NCBI GenBank assembly: GCA_003023535.1
Contig: PXSC01000197.1
Span: 1 to 7,346, forward strand
DNA length: 7,346 bases
From: Halobacteriales archaeon QS_9_70_65
GTDB taxonomy: Archaea > Halobacteriota > Halobacteria > Halobacteriales > Haloarculaceae
Direction: 5' to 3'
Below, piece after piece: positions 1-5,780 of this stretch. The notes beneath the pieces are model-generated. The model saw nothing but the letters and a program-made list of their open reading frames with translations, made no database searches and was not told the origin of the DNA. The position numbers and the translations under genes are program-made. Numbering within the stretch: position 1 is the stretch's first letter; every line of letters starts with the position of its first letter.

Positions 1-327
1 CTCGCCGGGCGCCTCGAAGTCGCTCATCATCGTCCGCTCGCCGTCGTAGATGATGACCGACCCGTCGTGGAGCTCGTCGAGGTTCTCGTCGACGGTCCGT
101 TGGGTCAGCGCGATGAGGATGTCCAGCCGATCGACGACGCTCTCGACGGCGTCGACCGAGGATCGCACCTTGTAGGCGGTGTACCCGCCGCGGATGCGGG
201 AGGCGAAGTCCTTCGAGGTAAAGACGTGCCTGCCCGCTCGCGAGAGCGCCTGGGCGAATATCTTGCCGGTGGAGTTGATCCCGTCGCCGGCTTCCCCGCC
301 GATGGCCCAGTTGAGGTCGTCTGGCAT
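1..327 (-). CDS. korA: 2-oxoglutarate (2-oxoacid):ferredoxin oxidoreductase alpha subunit, N-terminal part
   Basis: This is the first 109 residues of a 2-oxoacid:ferredoxin oxidoreductase alpha subunit; the rest runs off the left edge. With the beta subunit, which carries thiamine pyrophosphate and an iron-sulfur cluster, the enzyme oxidatively decarboxylates a 2-oxoacid to its acyl-CoA and reduces ferredoxin in the cytoplasm. The visible part is the gamma-like domain fused to the N-terminus: AIGGEAGDGINSTGKIFAQA near residues 8-27, then SRIRGGYTAYKVR near 42-54. The pattern GGEAGDGI.STGK is what I recall for haloarchaeal KorA, whereas PorA there has an AGGSGDGIDSTSQ-type start, so 2-oxoglutarate is the likelier substrate. 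Asn in GDGINST, where I remember Asp, is a minor variant. The start is the only ATG, 27-30 bases downstream of a TATA-like CTTAAC. The family is sure; korA rather than another paralogue is an inference. Confidence 0.88.
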   Translation of the reverse strand, partial: MPDDLNWAIGGEAGDGINSTGKIFAQALSRAGRHVFTSKDFASRIRGGYTAYKVRSSVDAVESVVDRLDILIALTQRTVDENLDELHDGSVIIYDGERTMMSDFEAPGE

Positions 328-352
328 GCTACGTCGGGCTTCTTCTCGGCGA

Positions 353-362
353 ACGTTAAGCC
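353..362 (-). promoter_or_regulatory. TATA-like box of korA
   Basis: On the minus strand the sequence GGCTTAACG contains CTTAAC, centred about 30 bases upstream of the korA ATG at 327. This is the spacing expected for a leaderless haloarchaeal transcript. The spacing is seen in the sequence; the function is inferred. Confidence 0.45.
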
Positions 363-483
363 TTCTGAATGGTGTGCCGTTCGGGACTCTCGCCGGCCGC
401 GAGCCGTCGGATTTCCCGTGGAGAACCGCGACACGACCGACCGGCTTCGAAAGCGCCTTGCCGCCGAGCGCCGAGTATCGCAC

Positions 484-1131
484 GTGGACGCCACCGAGAC
501 GACGGTCGCCGCGGTCCGCGAGGCCGGCGAGAACGCCCTCGCGGTCGACCTCGAGACGCCCGGGGGGTTCGAGGCCGAACCGGGGCAGTTCGTCAGGCTC
601 ACCGCCCCCGTCGGCGAGACGACCGAGAGTCGCTTCTACACGGTCTCCTCGCCGAACACCGCCGGCACGTTCGAGTTCACCGTCGGCTTTGACCCCGAGG
701 AGGCCGGCCCGTTCAGCGACTACCTCCGCGGCATCGAGGCCGGCGACGCCCTCACCGTCGCCGGCCCCTTCGGCAGCCACCACTACGAGGCCGAACCCCG
801 GGTGGTCGTGGTGGCCGGCGGGCCGGGCGTCGGCCCCGCCGTCGCCATCGCCGAGCGCGCCCTCGCCGACGGCGGTCGGGCGGCCGTCGTCTACCGCGAC
901 GACGCCGTCGTCCACGAGGACCGGCTGTCGGCCGTCGCCGCCGCCGGCGCCGACGTCTTCCTGCTCGGCGAGGACGACCCGCTGACCGACGCCGTCGCCG
1001 CCGTTCACACCGGCGCCGGCGACGAGCAGACGTTCGTCTACGGCTTCGAGGACCTCGTCGCCGACGCCGAGGCCGCCATCGAGGCCGCCGGCGGCGACCC
1101 CGACGCCGCGAAAATAGAGAGCTTCGGCTGA
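484..1131 (+). CDS. FAD/NAD(P)-binding oxidoreductase, ferredoxin-NADP reductase fold
   Basis: This is a 215-residue flavoprotein reductase made of an FAD-binding beta-barrel followed by an NAD(P)-binding domain, about the size of compact archaeal and bacterial reductases of this fold. It probably moves electrons between NAD(P)H and a one-electron carrier such as ferredoxin; the partner is unknown. Visible motifs, numbered from the GTG: PGQFVRL near 33-39, the FAD-binding RFYTVSS near 50-56, GPFGSHH near 95-101, and the nucleotide-binding VVVVAGGPGVGPA near 109-121. The C-terminus ends in FVYGFEDLVADAEAAI and KIESFG, typical of these proteins. The frame is open much further upstream, but there it overlaps korA antisense, and codons between 418 and 483 are less G/C-ending. 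The abrupt change to haloarchaeal codon use at 484 decides the GTG start; GTG at 418 is the alternative. It lies divergent from korA and converges on the epimerase gene. No C-terminal 2Fe-2S domain is present. Confidence 0.85.
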   Translation: MDATETTVAAVREAGENALAVDLETPGGFEAEPGQFVRLTAPVGETTESRFYTVSSPNTAGTFEFTVGFDPEEAGPFSDYLRGIEAGDALTVAGPFGSHHYEAEPRVVVVAGGPGVGPAVAIAERALADGGRAAVVYRDDAVVHEDRLSAVAAAGADVFLLGEDDPLTDAVAAVHTGAGDEQTFVYGFEDLVADAEAAIEAAGGDPDAAKIESFG

Positions 1132-1158
1132 CGAGGCAGTATCCAGCGAGGAGACCGC

Positions 1159-1185
1159 CGGCGACCTGCGCCTGCCGCGTCGCCG
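1159..1185. terminator. Possible hairpin between convergent reductase and epimerase genes
   Basis: CGGCGAC (1159-1165) and GTCGCCG (1179-1185) are perfect 7-base inverted arms around a 13-base loop. They fill half of the 54-base gap between two convergent stop codons. No T-tract follows on either strand, so a role in termination or 3' end protection is only suggested. Confidence 0.3.
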
Positions 1186-1569
1186 TCAGTGCTCGACGAA
1201 CTCCACGAGGACGCCGCCCGTCGATTCCGGGTGGAGGAAGGCGACTTCGTGGCCCCAGGCGCCCGGCCGGGGTTCCTCGTCTACCAGGTCGACGCCGGCG
1301 TCGACGGCGTCGTCGAGTGCGGCCTCGATGTCGTCGGTCGCCAGCGCGACGTGGTGCAGACCGGGGCCGTGGTTCTCGAGGTATTCGGCGATGGTCCCCT
1401 CCTCGCGGGGCTCCAGCAGCTCGAAATAGCCGTTCTCCAGCCCGAGGAAGATGACCTTCAGGTCGCCGAATCGCTCCTTGTGGGCGATTTCGCAGCCGAA
1501 GATGTCCTCGTAACGGAAGGCGAGACTCTCGGCGTTTTCAGTTGCGACGCCGGCGTGGTCGAAGCGCAT
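1186..1569 (-). CDS. mce: methylmalonyl-CoA epimerase
   Basis: A 127-residue protein of the vicinal oxygen chelate (glyoxalase) superfamily that interconverts (2S)- and (2R)-methylmalonyl-CoA. This supplies the isomer used by methylmalonyl-CoA mutase on the route between propionyl-CoA and succinyl-CoA. Two beta-alpha-beta-beta-beta modules are visible: FDHAGVATENAE at 3-14, ENGYFELLEP near 45-54, GLHHVALATDDIEAAL near 70-85 and HPESTGGVLVEFVE near 113-126. Putative metal ligands are His5, Glu50, His73 and Glu123, matching the family pattern of His, Gln/Glu, His and Glu. The length is normal and the frame intact. The same frame stays open far upstream of 1569, but that extension runs through the palindromic region and reads as Arg/Ser-rich nonsense; the ATG at 1569 starts the family-typical sequence and has a TATA-like box 27 bases upstream. 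It lies downstream of the mutase gene on the same strand but 645 bases away and with its own promoter. Confidence 0.95.
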   Translation of the reverse strand: MRFDHAGVATENAESLAFRYEDIFGCEIAHKERFGDLKVIFLGLENGYFELLEPREEGTIAEYLENHGPGLHHVALATDDIEAALDDAVDAGVDLVDEEPRPGAWGHEVAFLHPESTGGVLVEFVEH

Positions 1570-1591
1570 GTCCGGCCGTCGATGCGAACGG

Positions 1592-1600
1592 ACTAAAACG
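1592..1600 (-). promoter_or_regulatory. TATA-like box of mce
   Basis: On the minus strand CGTTTTAGT is an A/T-rich island in GC-rich surroundings, centred about 27 bases upstream of the epimerase ATG. This predicts a leaderless transcript starting close to the ATG and makes the epimerase independent of mutase transcription. Confidence 0.55.
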
Positions 1601-1698
1601 CGCGGGAAGGGCTTGCTTCCTCGGACTGTACTCCCTGTAGCGTTGGGACGGGGCTGCGAATGTGGCTTTGCGCAGATGAAGCCTGCAACGGACCTCGA

Positions 1699-2049
1699 AC
1701 ACCTCGAAAGCCCTCGCGGCGCTCGAGGAGCCGCGACTCGCTGTCTCCGGAAATCAGCGATTTCCGGGAGTGAGCGGATCGGAGATCCGCGATTTACGGA
1801 AGAGCGAAGCTCTTCCGGTATGACGAAAGACGGCTCACGGAGCCGTCTTTCGAACCACGCTCCTCGGCCGTCGGCCTGCGGTGTCCTCGCGCGGCGTCGC
1901 CGCGCGAGCGGGCCGAGGGACCTCCGGTCCCTCGCGGCGACTGAAAGGGCGAGGCCGGCTTCGGGAACCTGGACGACGTAAGCACGCGAGCGAAGCGAAC
2001 GCGCGCAGCGAGTCCCGGGACCGAAGCCGGCCGAGGGCTTTCGAGGTGT
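1699..2049. mobile_element. 351-bp palindromic element bounded by an 18-bp inverted repeat (MITE-like or REP-like)
   Basis: The ends are a perfect inverted repeat: ACACCTCGAAAGCCCTCG at 1699-1716 and its exact reverse complement at 2032-2049. A second perfect 12-base pair of arms lies inside on the right (GGCCGGCTTCGG at 1953-1964 with 2021-2032), enclosing 56 bases rich in GCGAGCGAAGCGAA-type sequence. Between 1714 and 1934 there is a run of compact hairpins. No transposase or other credible reading frame is present and no clear target duplication is seen, although CAACG occurs at 1686-1690 and 2050-2054. The element lies between the 3' end of the mutase and the promoter of the epimerase. 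It could be a non-autonomous transposon, a REP-like extragenic palindrome cluster, or the template of a structured RNA. The symmetry is seen directly; mobility is inferred. Confidence 0.5.
1714..1934. repeat. Array of consecutive hairpins, most with three-base loops
   Basis: Successive inverted repeats, all checked base by base: TCGCGG..CTC/GAG..CCGCGA at 1714-1736 (2-base bulge, loop GAG); CCGGAAATC with 1759-1767 (loop AGC); GCGGATC with 1784-1790 (loop GGA); CGGAAGAGC with 1809-1817 (loop GAA); CGAAAGACGGCTC, 13 bp, with 1840-1852 (loop ACG); CTCGCGCGGC with 1899-1908 (loop GTC); CGAGGGACC with 1926-1934 (loop TCC). A longer-range pair, CCTCGGCC at 1862-1869 with 1911-1918, encloses the sixth hairpin and competes with the seventh. 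Stem sequences are unrelated to each other, so this is a repeated shape rather than a repeated sequence. Confidence 0.85.
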
Positions 2050-2141
2050 CAACGTCAGGTCAACGATAGCACTACAAACCGTTCCATCCAGACCCTCCGT
2101 AGCAACTGACCCCCATACCGAGTGCGGGCGAATGACGGGAT
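2050..2141. other. Gene-free spacer between palindromic element and 31-bp repeats
   Basis: No reading frame with family resemblance, RNA gene or clear symmetry is visible here. It is less GC-rich than the flanks and could be original intergenic DNA downstream of the mutase gene. Confidence 0.4.
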
Positions 2142-2214
2142 CCGTGTCGCACTCGCACCCCGGCGTAGTACCCCGTGTCGCGTTCACATCCCGACGTGGT
2201 ACCCCGTGTCGTGC

Positions 2215-2234
<20 letters not shown>
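2142..2234. repeat. Three tandem 31-bp repeats overlapping the mutase 3' end
   Basis: Units at 2142-2172, 2173-2203 and 2204-2234 all begin CCGTGTCG and end in GTAC plus one base. Adjacent units match at 25/31 and 26/31 positions. The third unit contains the last codons and the TGA of the mutase gene (2215-2217); the other two continue downstream. The simplest reading is tandem duplication of the gene's terminal 31 bases. Because 31 is not a multiple of three, the copies do not extend the protein. Confidence 0.85.
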
Positions 2235-3793
<1,559 letters not shown>

Positions 3794-3815
3794 TACCGGA
3801 AGAGAGGGCGGCCGG

Positions 3816-3825
3816 GGCTTAAGCG
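3816..3825 (-). promoter_or_regulatory. TATA-like box of the mutase gene
   Basis: On the minus strand GCTTAAGCC is centred about 27 bases upstream of the mutase ATG at 3793, again the leaderless arrangement. The same sequence recurs in the decayed second copy at 4655-4663. Confidence 0.55.
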
Positions 3826-3845
3826 TTGGCTGGTGGCGTGACAGT

Positions 3846-3879
3846 TACGCTTTTGCGTATGGGCACCCATACAATACGC
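3846..3879 (+). promoter_or_regulatory. Promoter and operator-like palindrome of vapBC
   Basis: CGCTTTTGCG holds a TATA-like island centred about 28 bases before the GTG at 3880. Around it are nested inverted repeats: TACGC (3846-3850) with GCGTA (3855-3859), GCGTAT (3855-3860) with ATACGC (3874-3879), and GTATGGG (3857-3863) with CCCATAC (3866-3872) around a two-base centre. VapB proteins commonly bind palindromes at their own promoter, so this is a plausible autoregulation site. The palindromes are seen; binding is inferred. Confidence 0.5.
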
Positions 3880-4098
3880 GTGAGCAGGAACATCTCCATC
3901 TCCGATGACGTCTACGAGCGACTTCGGCGCGAGAAGGACGACCGGAGTTTCAGCGAGGTGATCGCAGAGCGCCTCGACGAAGGAGAAACCCTATCGGACG
4001 TAACCGGACAGCAGGTGTTCGCCGACGACACCGCCGAGTCGGTCGAGACCGACGTTCGACGGCTGAGCGACGGGACGCTCGAACGGCTCGACGGATGA
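3880..4098 (+). CDS. vapB: VapB-family antitoxin
   Basis: A 72-residue antitoxin whose N-terminus SRNISISDDVYERLRREKDDRSFSEVIAERL matches the short DNA-binding, dimerizing domain of archaeal VapB proteins (DUF217-like group). The acidic C-terminal half (GETLSDVTGQQVFADDTAES and on) would wrap and inhibit the toxin. It should neutralise the VapC partner and repress its own promoter. The GTG at 3880 is preferred because the family motif starts directly after it, the TATA-like box lies 28 bases upstream, and the palindromic operator then falls entirely before the gene. ATG at 3859 would add seven residues and put the operator inside the coding region. Its stop overlaps the vapC start by four bases (ATGA), so the two are translationally coupled. 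It is divergent from the broken mutase gene, and its codon use is less G/C-ending than its metabolic neighbours, consistent with transfer. Confidence 0.85.
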   Translation: MSRNISISDDVYERLRREKDDRSFSEVIAERLDEGETLSDVTGQQVFADDTAESVETDVRRLSDGTLERLDG

Positions 4099-4508
4099 AG
4101 CTGTGCGACACGAGCGTTCTCGTGGACATCGATCGCGGTGGAATCGACGGGAAGGTCGCGAGCCTCGACGACAGGGGACGCCACGCGATCAGTTCGGTCA
4201 CCGTGACCGAACTGTATCTCGGGGTGGAGAAACAGTACGAATCCGGGACAGAGTCCTACGAAGCGGCCGTCGACGGACTCGAACGGCTTCTCTCGCGGTT
4301 CGAGCGATTCGACGTTTCCCGGCCGGTGAGCGTGAACGCAGCACGGATCATCGACGATCTTCAGGCCCGCGGGGAGCCGCTCGATGATCTCCACGACGTG
4401 TACATCGCCGCGACGGCGCGAAGCGAAGAACTCCCTGTCCTGACCGCAAACGTCGGTCACTTCGAGCGAATCGATGGCGTTCGTGTCATCGACTGGCGGG
4501 AGTTCTAA
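4095..4508 (+). CDS. vapC: VapC-family PIN-domain toxin ribonuclease
   Basis: A 137-residue PIN-domain protein, expected to be a magnesium-dependent ribonuclease that cleaves RNA (often tRNA or rRNA loops in this family) when not held by VapB. The acidic catalytic pattern is complete: Asp5 in KLCDTSVLVD, Glu39 in VTVTELYLGVE, and Asp97, Asp98 and Asp101 in GEPLDDLHDVYIAATA, followed by the TANVGHFERI motif near residues 117-126. Length is typical and the frame intact, so the toxin looks functional. It overlaps vapB by four bases and ends at 4506-4508, abutting the decayed mutase fragment on the other strand. Codon use is less biased than in neighbouring metabolic genes. The target RNA cannot be told from sequence. 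Confidence 0.92.
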   Translation: MKLCDTSVLVDIDRGGIDGKVASLDDRGRHAISSVTVTELYLGVEKQYESGTESYEAAVDGLERLLSRFERFDVSRPVSVNAARIIDDLQARGEPLDDLHDVYIAATARSEELPVLTANVGHFERIDGVRVIDWREF

Positions 4509-4639
4509 CTCGCTGGTCTCTCCGTCGGTCGTGAACTACGCTTTCGTTCCTCGAAACTGTCGGCAGTAGGGCCGTACGTCTCCGCCTCCCACCGGTCGCG
4601 GCCCTCGCGGATCGCTTCGAGATCGTCGGGGTCGAACAT
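4505..4639 (-). pseudogene. Remnant of a second methylmalonyl-CoA mutase 5' end
   Basis: From ATG 4639 the minus strand reads [20 protein letters not shown] and on through TYGPTADSFEERKR, nearly the same as residues 1-34 of the mutase at 3793. Most differences in the first 25 codons are synonymous. After about codon 33 a one-base shift relative to the other copy throws the frame into SSRPTERPAS and a TAG at 4505-4507. In the shifted frame FTTDG, matching FTTD of the mutase, is still recognisable near 4522-4538. Beyond that the similarity ends at the vapC stop. The TATA-like box is conserved, but seven bases are missing between it and the ATG compared with copy A, so a transcript would start inside the coding region. 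It is a non-functional fragment of about 40 codons. Confidence 0.85.
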
Positions 4640-4673
4640 TACCAGAGCGGCCGAGGCTTAAGCGTTGGCTGGT
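4529..4673 (-). repeat. Direct repeat, copy B: mutase 5' end and promoter
   Basis: Second copy of 3682-3834, same orientation, offset by about 845 bases. After the shared promoter segment, copy B continues with ten extra bases (4674-4683) before GGCGT, where copy A goes straight to GGCGT, so the two still align slightly further upstream. Confidence 0.9.
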
Positions 4674-4679
4674 TCGCCG

Positions 4680-4971
4680 TGGTGGCGTTCACACAAGCGG
4701 ACGTCGCTCGACGCGGCCGGCAGCGACCCCGAAGGCTCTCGGCCCGCTGGCGGTCGCTACCCCAGGTATTCTCGCGTCGTTCGCGGCTCACCCCGTTCGC
4801 CGTTCGCGTTCGAGGCGTCTCGTTTCGCTCGACGCCTCGCAGCCCAGATAGAGCCGGGGGAGCGACTATACGAACGTCGACGTGTCTCGCCCTCTGGGTC
4901 CACCAGGAGGTCGGCGACGCGCCGGCCGAAACCGAGCGATCATTCGGCCGTATCTAAACACTACCTCCACT
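4680..4971. other. Gene-free stretch with inverted repeats
   Basis: Reading frames here are Arg/Ser-rich on both strands with no family resemblance, and no tRNA or other RNA gene is recognised. Two structures stand out. AGCGACC (4722-4728) pairs with GGTCGCT (4752-4758), with CCGA/TCGG nested inside (4729-4742). CGAGGCGTC (4811-4819) pairs with GACGCCTCG (4831-4839). By position it is the old upstream region of the second mutase copy. Confidence 0.5.
4811..4839. repeat. 9-bp perfect inverted repeat
   Basis: CGAGGCGTC and GACGCCTCG flank an 11-base loop, TCGTTTCGCTC. The loop resembles the GCGAGCGAAGCG-type sequence inside the palindromic element near 1986-1999, read on the opposite strand. 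Confidence 0.6.
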
Positions 4972-5136
4972 ATGGACGTCGAACGGGTGGCCCGCTCGCC
5001 GGGTCGCGGCCGGTCGCACGACGGCGATTTCGGCGACGACGACCGGACGGAAAACGGTAAGGAGCAGACGACGCCGACGACCGGCCGGGCGAGACGACCG
5101 GCGACCGGCGACCCGGACGGCTCGGACGACGGTTGA
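4972..5136 (+). CDS. Doubtful small hydrophilic reading frame
   Basis: ATG 4972 opens a 54-residue frame (MDVERVARSPGRGRSHDG and on, ending DGSDDG) rich in Asp, Gly, Arg and Thr, with no recognisable domain. In its favour, most codons end in G or C, and its TGA lies exactly at the edge of a hairpin shared with the opposing acetyltransferase gene. Against it, the TATA-like TATCTAAAC at 4951-4959 is only about 17 bases upstream, too close for a leaderless start, and the composition could simply reflect GC-rich non-coding DNA. I cannot assign a function. Confidence 0.2.
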   Translation: MDVERVARSPGRGRSHDGDFGDDDRTENGKEQTTPTTGRARRPATGDPDGSDDG

Positions 5137-5152
5137 CCGGCGATTCCGGTCA
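5134..5152. terminator. Hairpin spanning the acetyltransferase stop codon
   Basis: TGACCGG (5134-5140) and CCGGTCA (5146-5152) form perfect 7-base arms around CGATT. The right arm contains the TGA of the minus-strand acetyltransferase (5150-5152), and the left arm starts with the TGA of the small plus-strand frame. No T-tract follows, so a termination role is tentative. Confidence 0.3.
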
Positions 5153-5676
5153 GTCCCCGGTGTCGTACTTGTATGTGGCGTCGTCGGGGTCGATGCCGAA
5201 GTCCTCGGGGGACTCCTCGGGTTCGGTCTCGGGGTCGGTCTCGGCGGCGGTCTTGAACCGCTCGCGGAAGCGGTCGGGCATCCGGAAGCGGTCCGACTCG
5301 ACGAGCATCGGGACGGCCTCGGGGTCGATCGACGCCCGCTTTTCCTCCAGGCGGTCCTGCAGCCGCTCGGGGAGGTCGCCGGCCGACAGCCCCTCGAAGC
5401 CGAACTGCGAGAGGTAGTCGTGGCTGCTCGTCAGGGCGTAGACGACGTCGAGGCCGTCGGTTCCGGCGTCGTCGACCAGCCGCTCGACGACGTGGGCGCC
5501 GACCCCCTGGCGGCGCCAGCCGTCGAGGACGCCGATAAGCCGGCCCGGGCGTTGGACTCCTCGTCGACCGCGATGACGTAGTCTCGCGACCGGAACGACG
5601 TCTCGTCCAGGCCCATCGCCTCGATGTGATCCAGCAGCCAGGCCTCATCGCGGTTGCGTGCGTCCCGGACGTACAT
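5150..5676 (-). pseudogene. GNAT-family N-acetyltransferase, frame-broken
   Basis: GNAT enzymes transfer an acetyl group from acetyl-CoA to an amine. From ATG 5676 the first frame gives 46 residues, MYVRDARNRDEAWLLDHIEA to DYVIAVDEESNARAG, down to 5539. The protein then continues in another frame from 5542 with RLIGVLDGWRRQGVGAHVVERL, which holds the acetyl-CoA pyrophosphate-binding motif RRQGVGA. It goes on through YALTSSHDYLSQFGFEGL and FRMPDRFRERF to YKYDTGD and TGA at 5150-5152. Strand beta-2 (YVIAVDEE..ARAG) is joined almost directly to beta-4 (IGVL), so beta-3 and its turn, roughly 15-20 residues, are missing along with the frame. The product would be truncated or misread after residue 46. 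Both halves keep haloarchaeal codon use, so the lesion is recent or a sequence/assembly error. The substrate is unknown. Confidence 0.78.
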
Positions 5677-5697
5677 ACGGCCACGTACGGGAAGGCG

Positions 5698-5708
5698 ACG
5701 CAAAACCG
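5698..5708 (-). promoter_or_regulatory. TATA-like box of the acetyltransferase gene
   Basis: On the minus strand CGGTTTTGCG is centred about 27 bases upstream of ATG 5676, supporting that start and a leaderless transcript. Confidence 0.5.
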
Positions 5709-5742
5709 TTCCCCCTCGGCCGCACCCCCGACCCCCGGGGCG

Positions 5743-5754
5743 TGAGAAAACTAC
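5743..5754 (+). promoter_or_regulatory. Possible TATA-like box of the acyl-CoA synthetase gene
   Basis: TGAGAAAACTAC is the only A-rich island upstream of ATG 5781, at about 30 bases. It is a weak match, judged mainly by position. Confidence 0.3.
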
Positions 5755-5780
5755 TTGCCGACGGCTCCGAACACCCGGGC

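Noticed and set aside
1570..1698. Possible small RNA gene left of the palindromic element (GGAAG/CTTCC hairpin at 1605-1620)
   Set aside because: Only a 5-base stem is present and it overlaps the epimerase promoter region; I saw no tRNA, SRP RNA or RNase P RNA signature motifs.
1699..2049. Complete insertion sequence
   Set aside because: Terminal inverted repeats are present, but there is no transposase frame and no clear target duplication, so at most it is a non-autonomous element.
1570..2187. Upstream extension of the epimerase frame to a 333-residue protein
   Set aside because: The extension runs through the hairpin element and 31-bp repeats, is Arg/Ser-rich, and has no family resemblance; the epimerase fold begins exactly at ATG 1569.
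3912..4460. 182-residue minus-strand frame across vapBC
   Set aside because: Antisense shadow; the plus-strand frames have clear VapB and PIN-domain motifs and an ATGA overlap.
4866..5684. 272-residue minus-strand frame over the acetyltransferase region
   Set aside because: It is Arg/Pro-rich and lacks domains; the acetyltransferase halves occupy the other two minus-strand frames with recognisable GNAT motifs.
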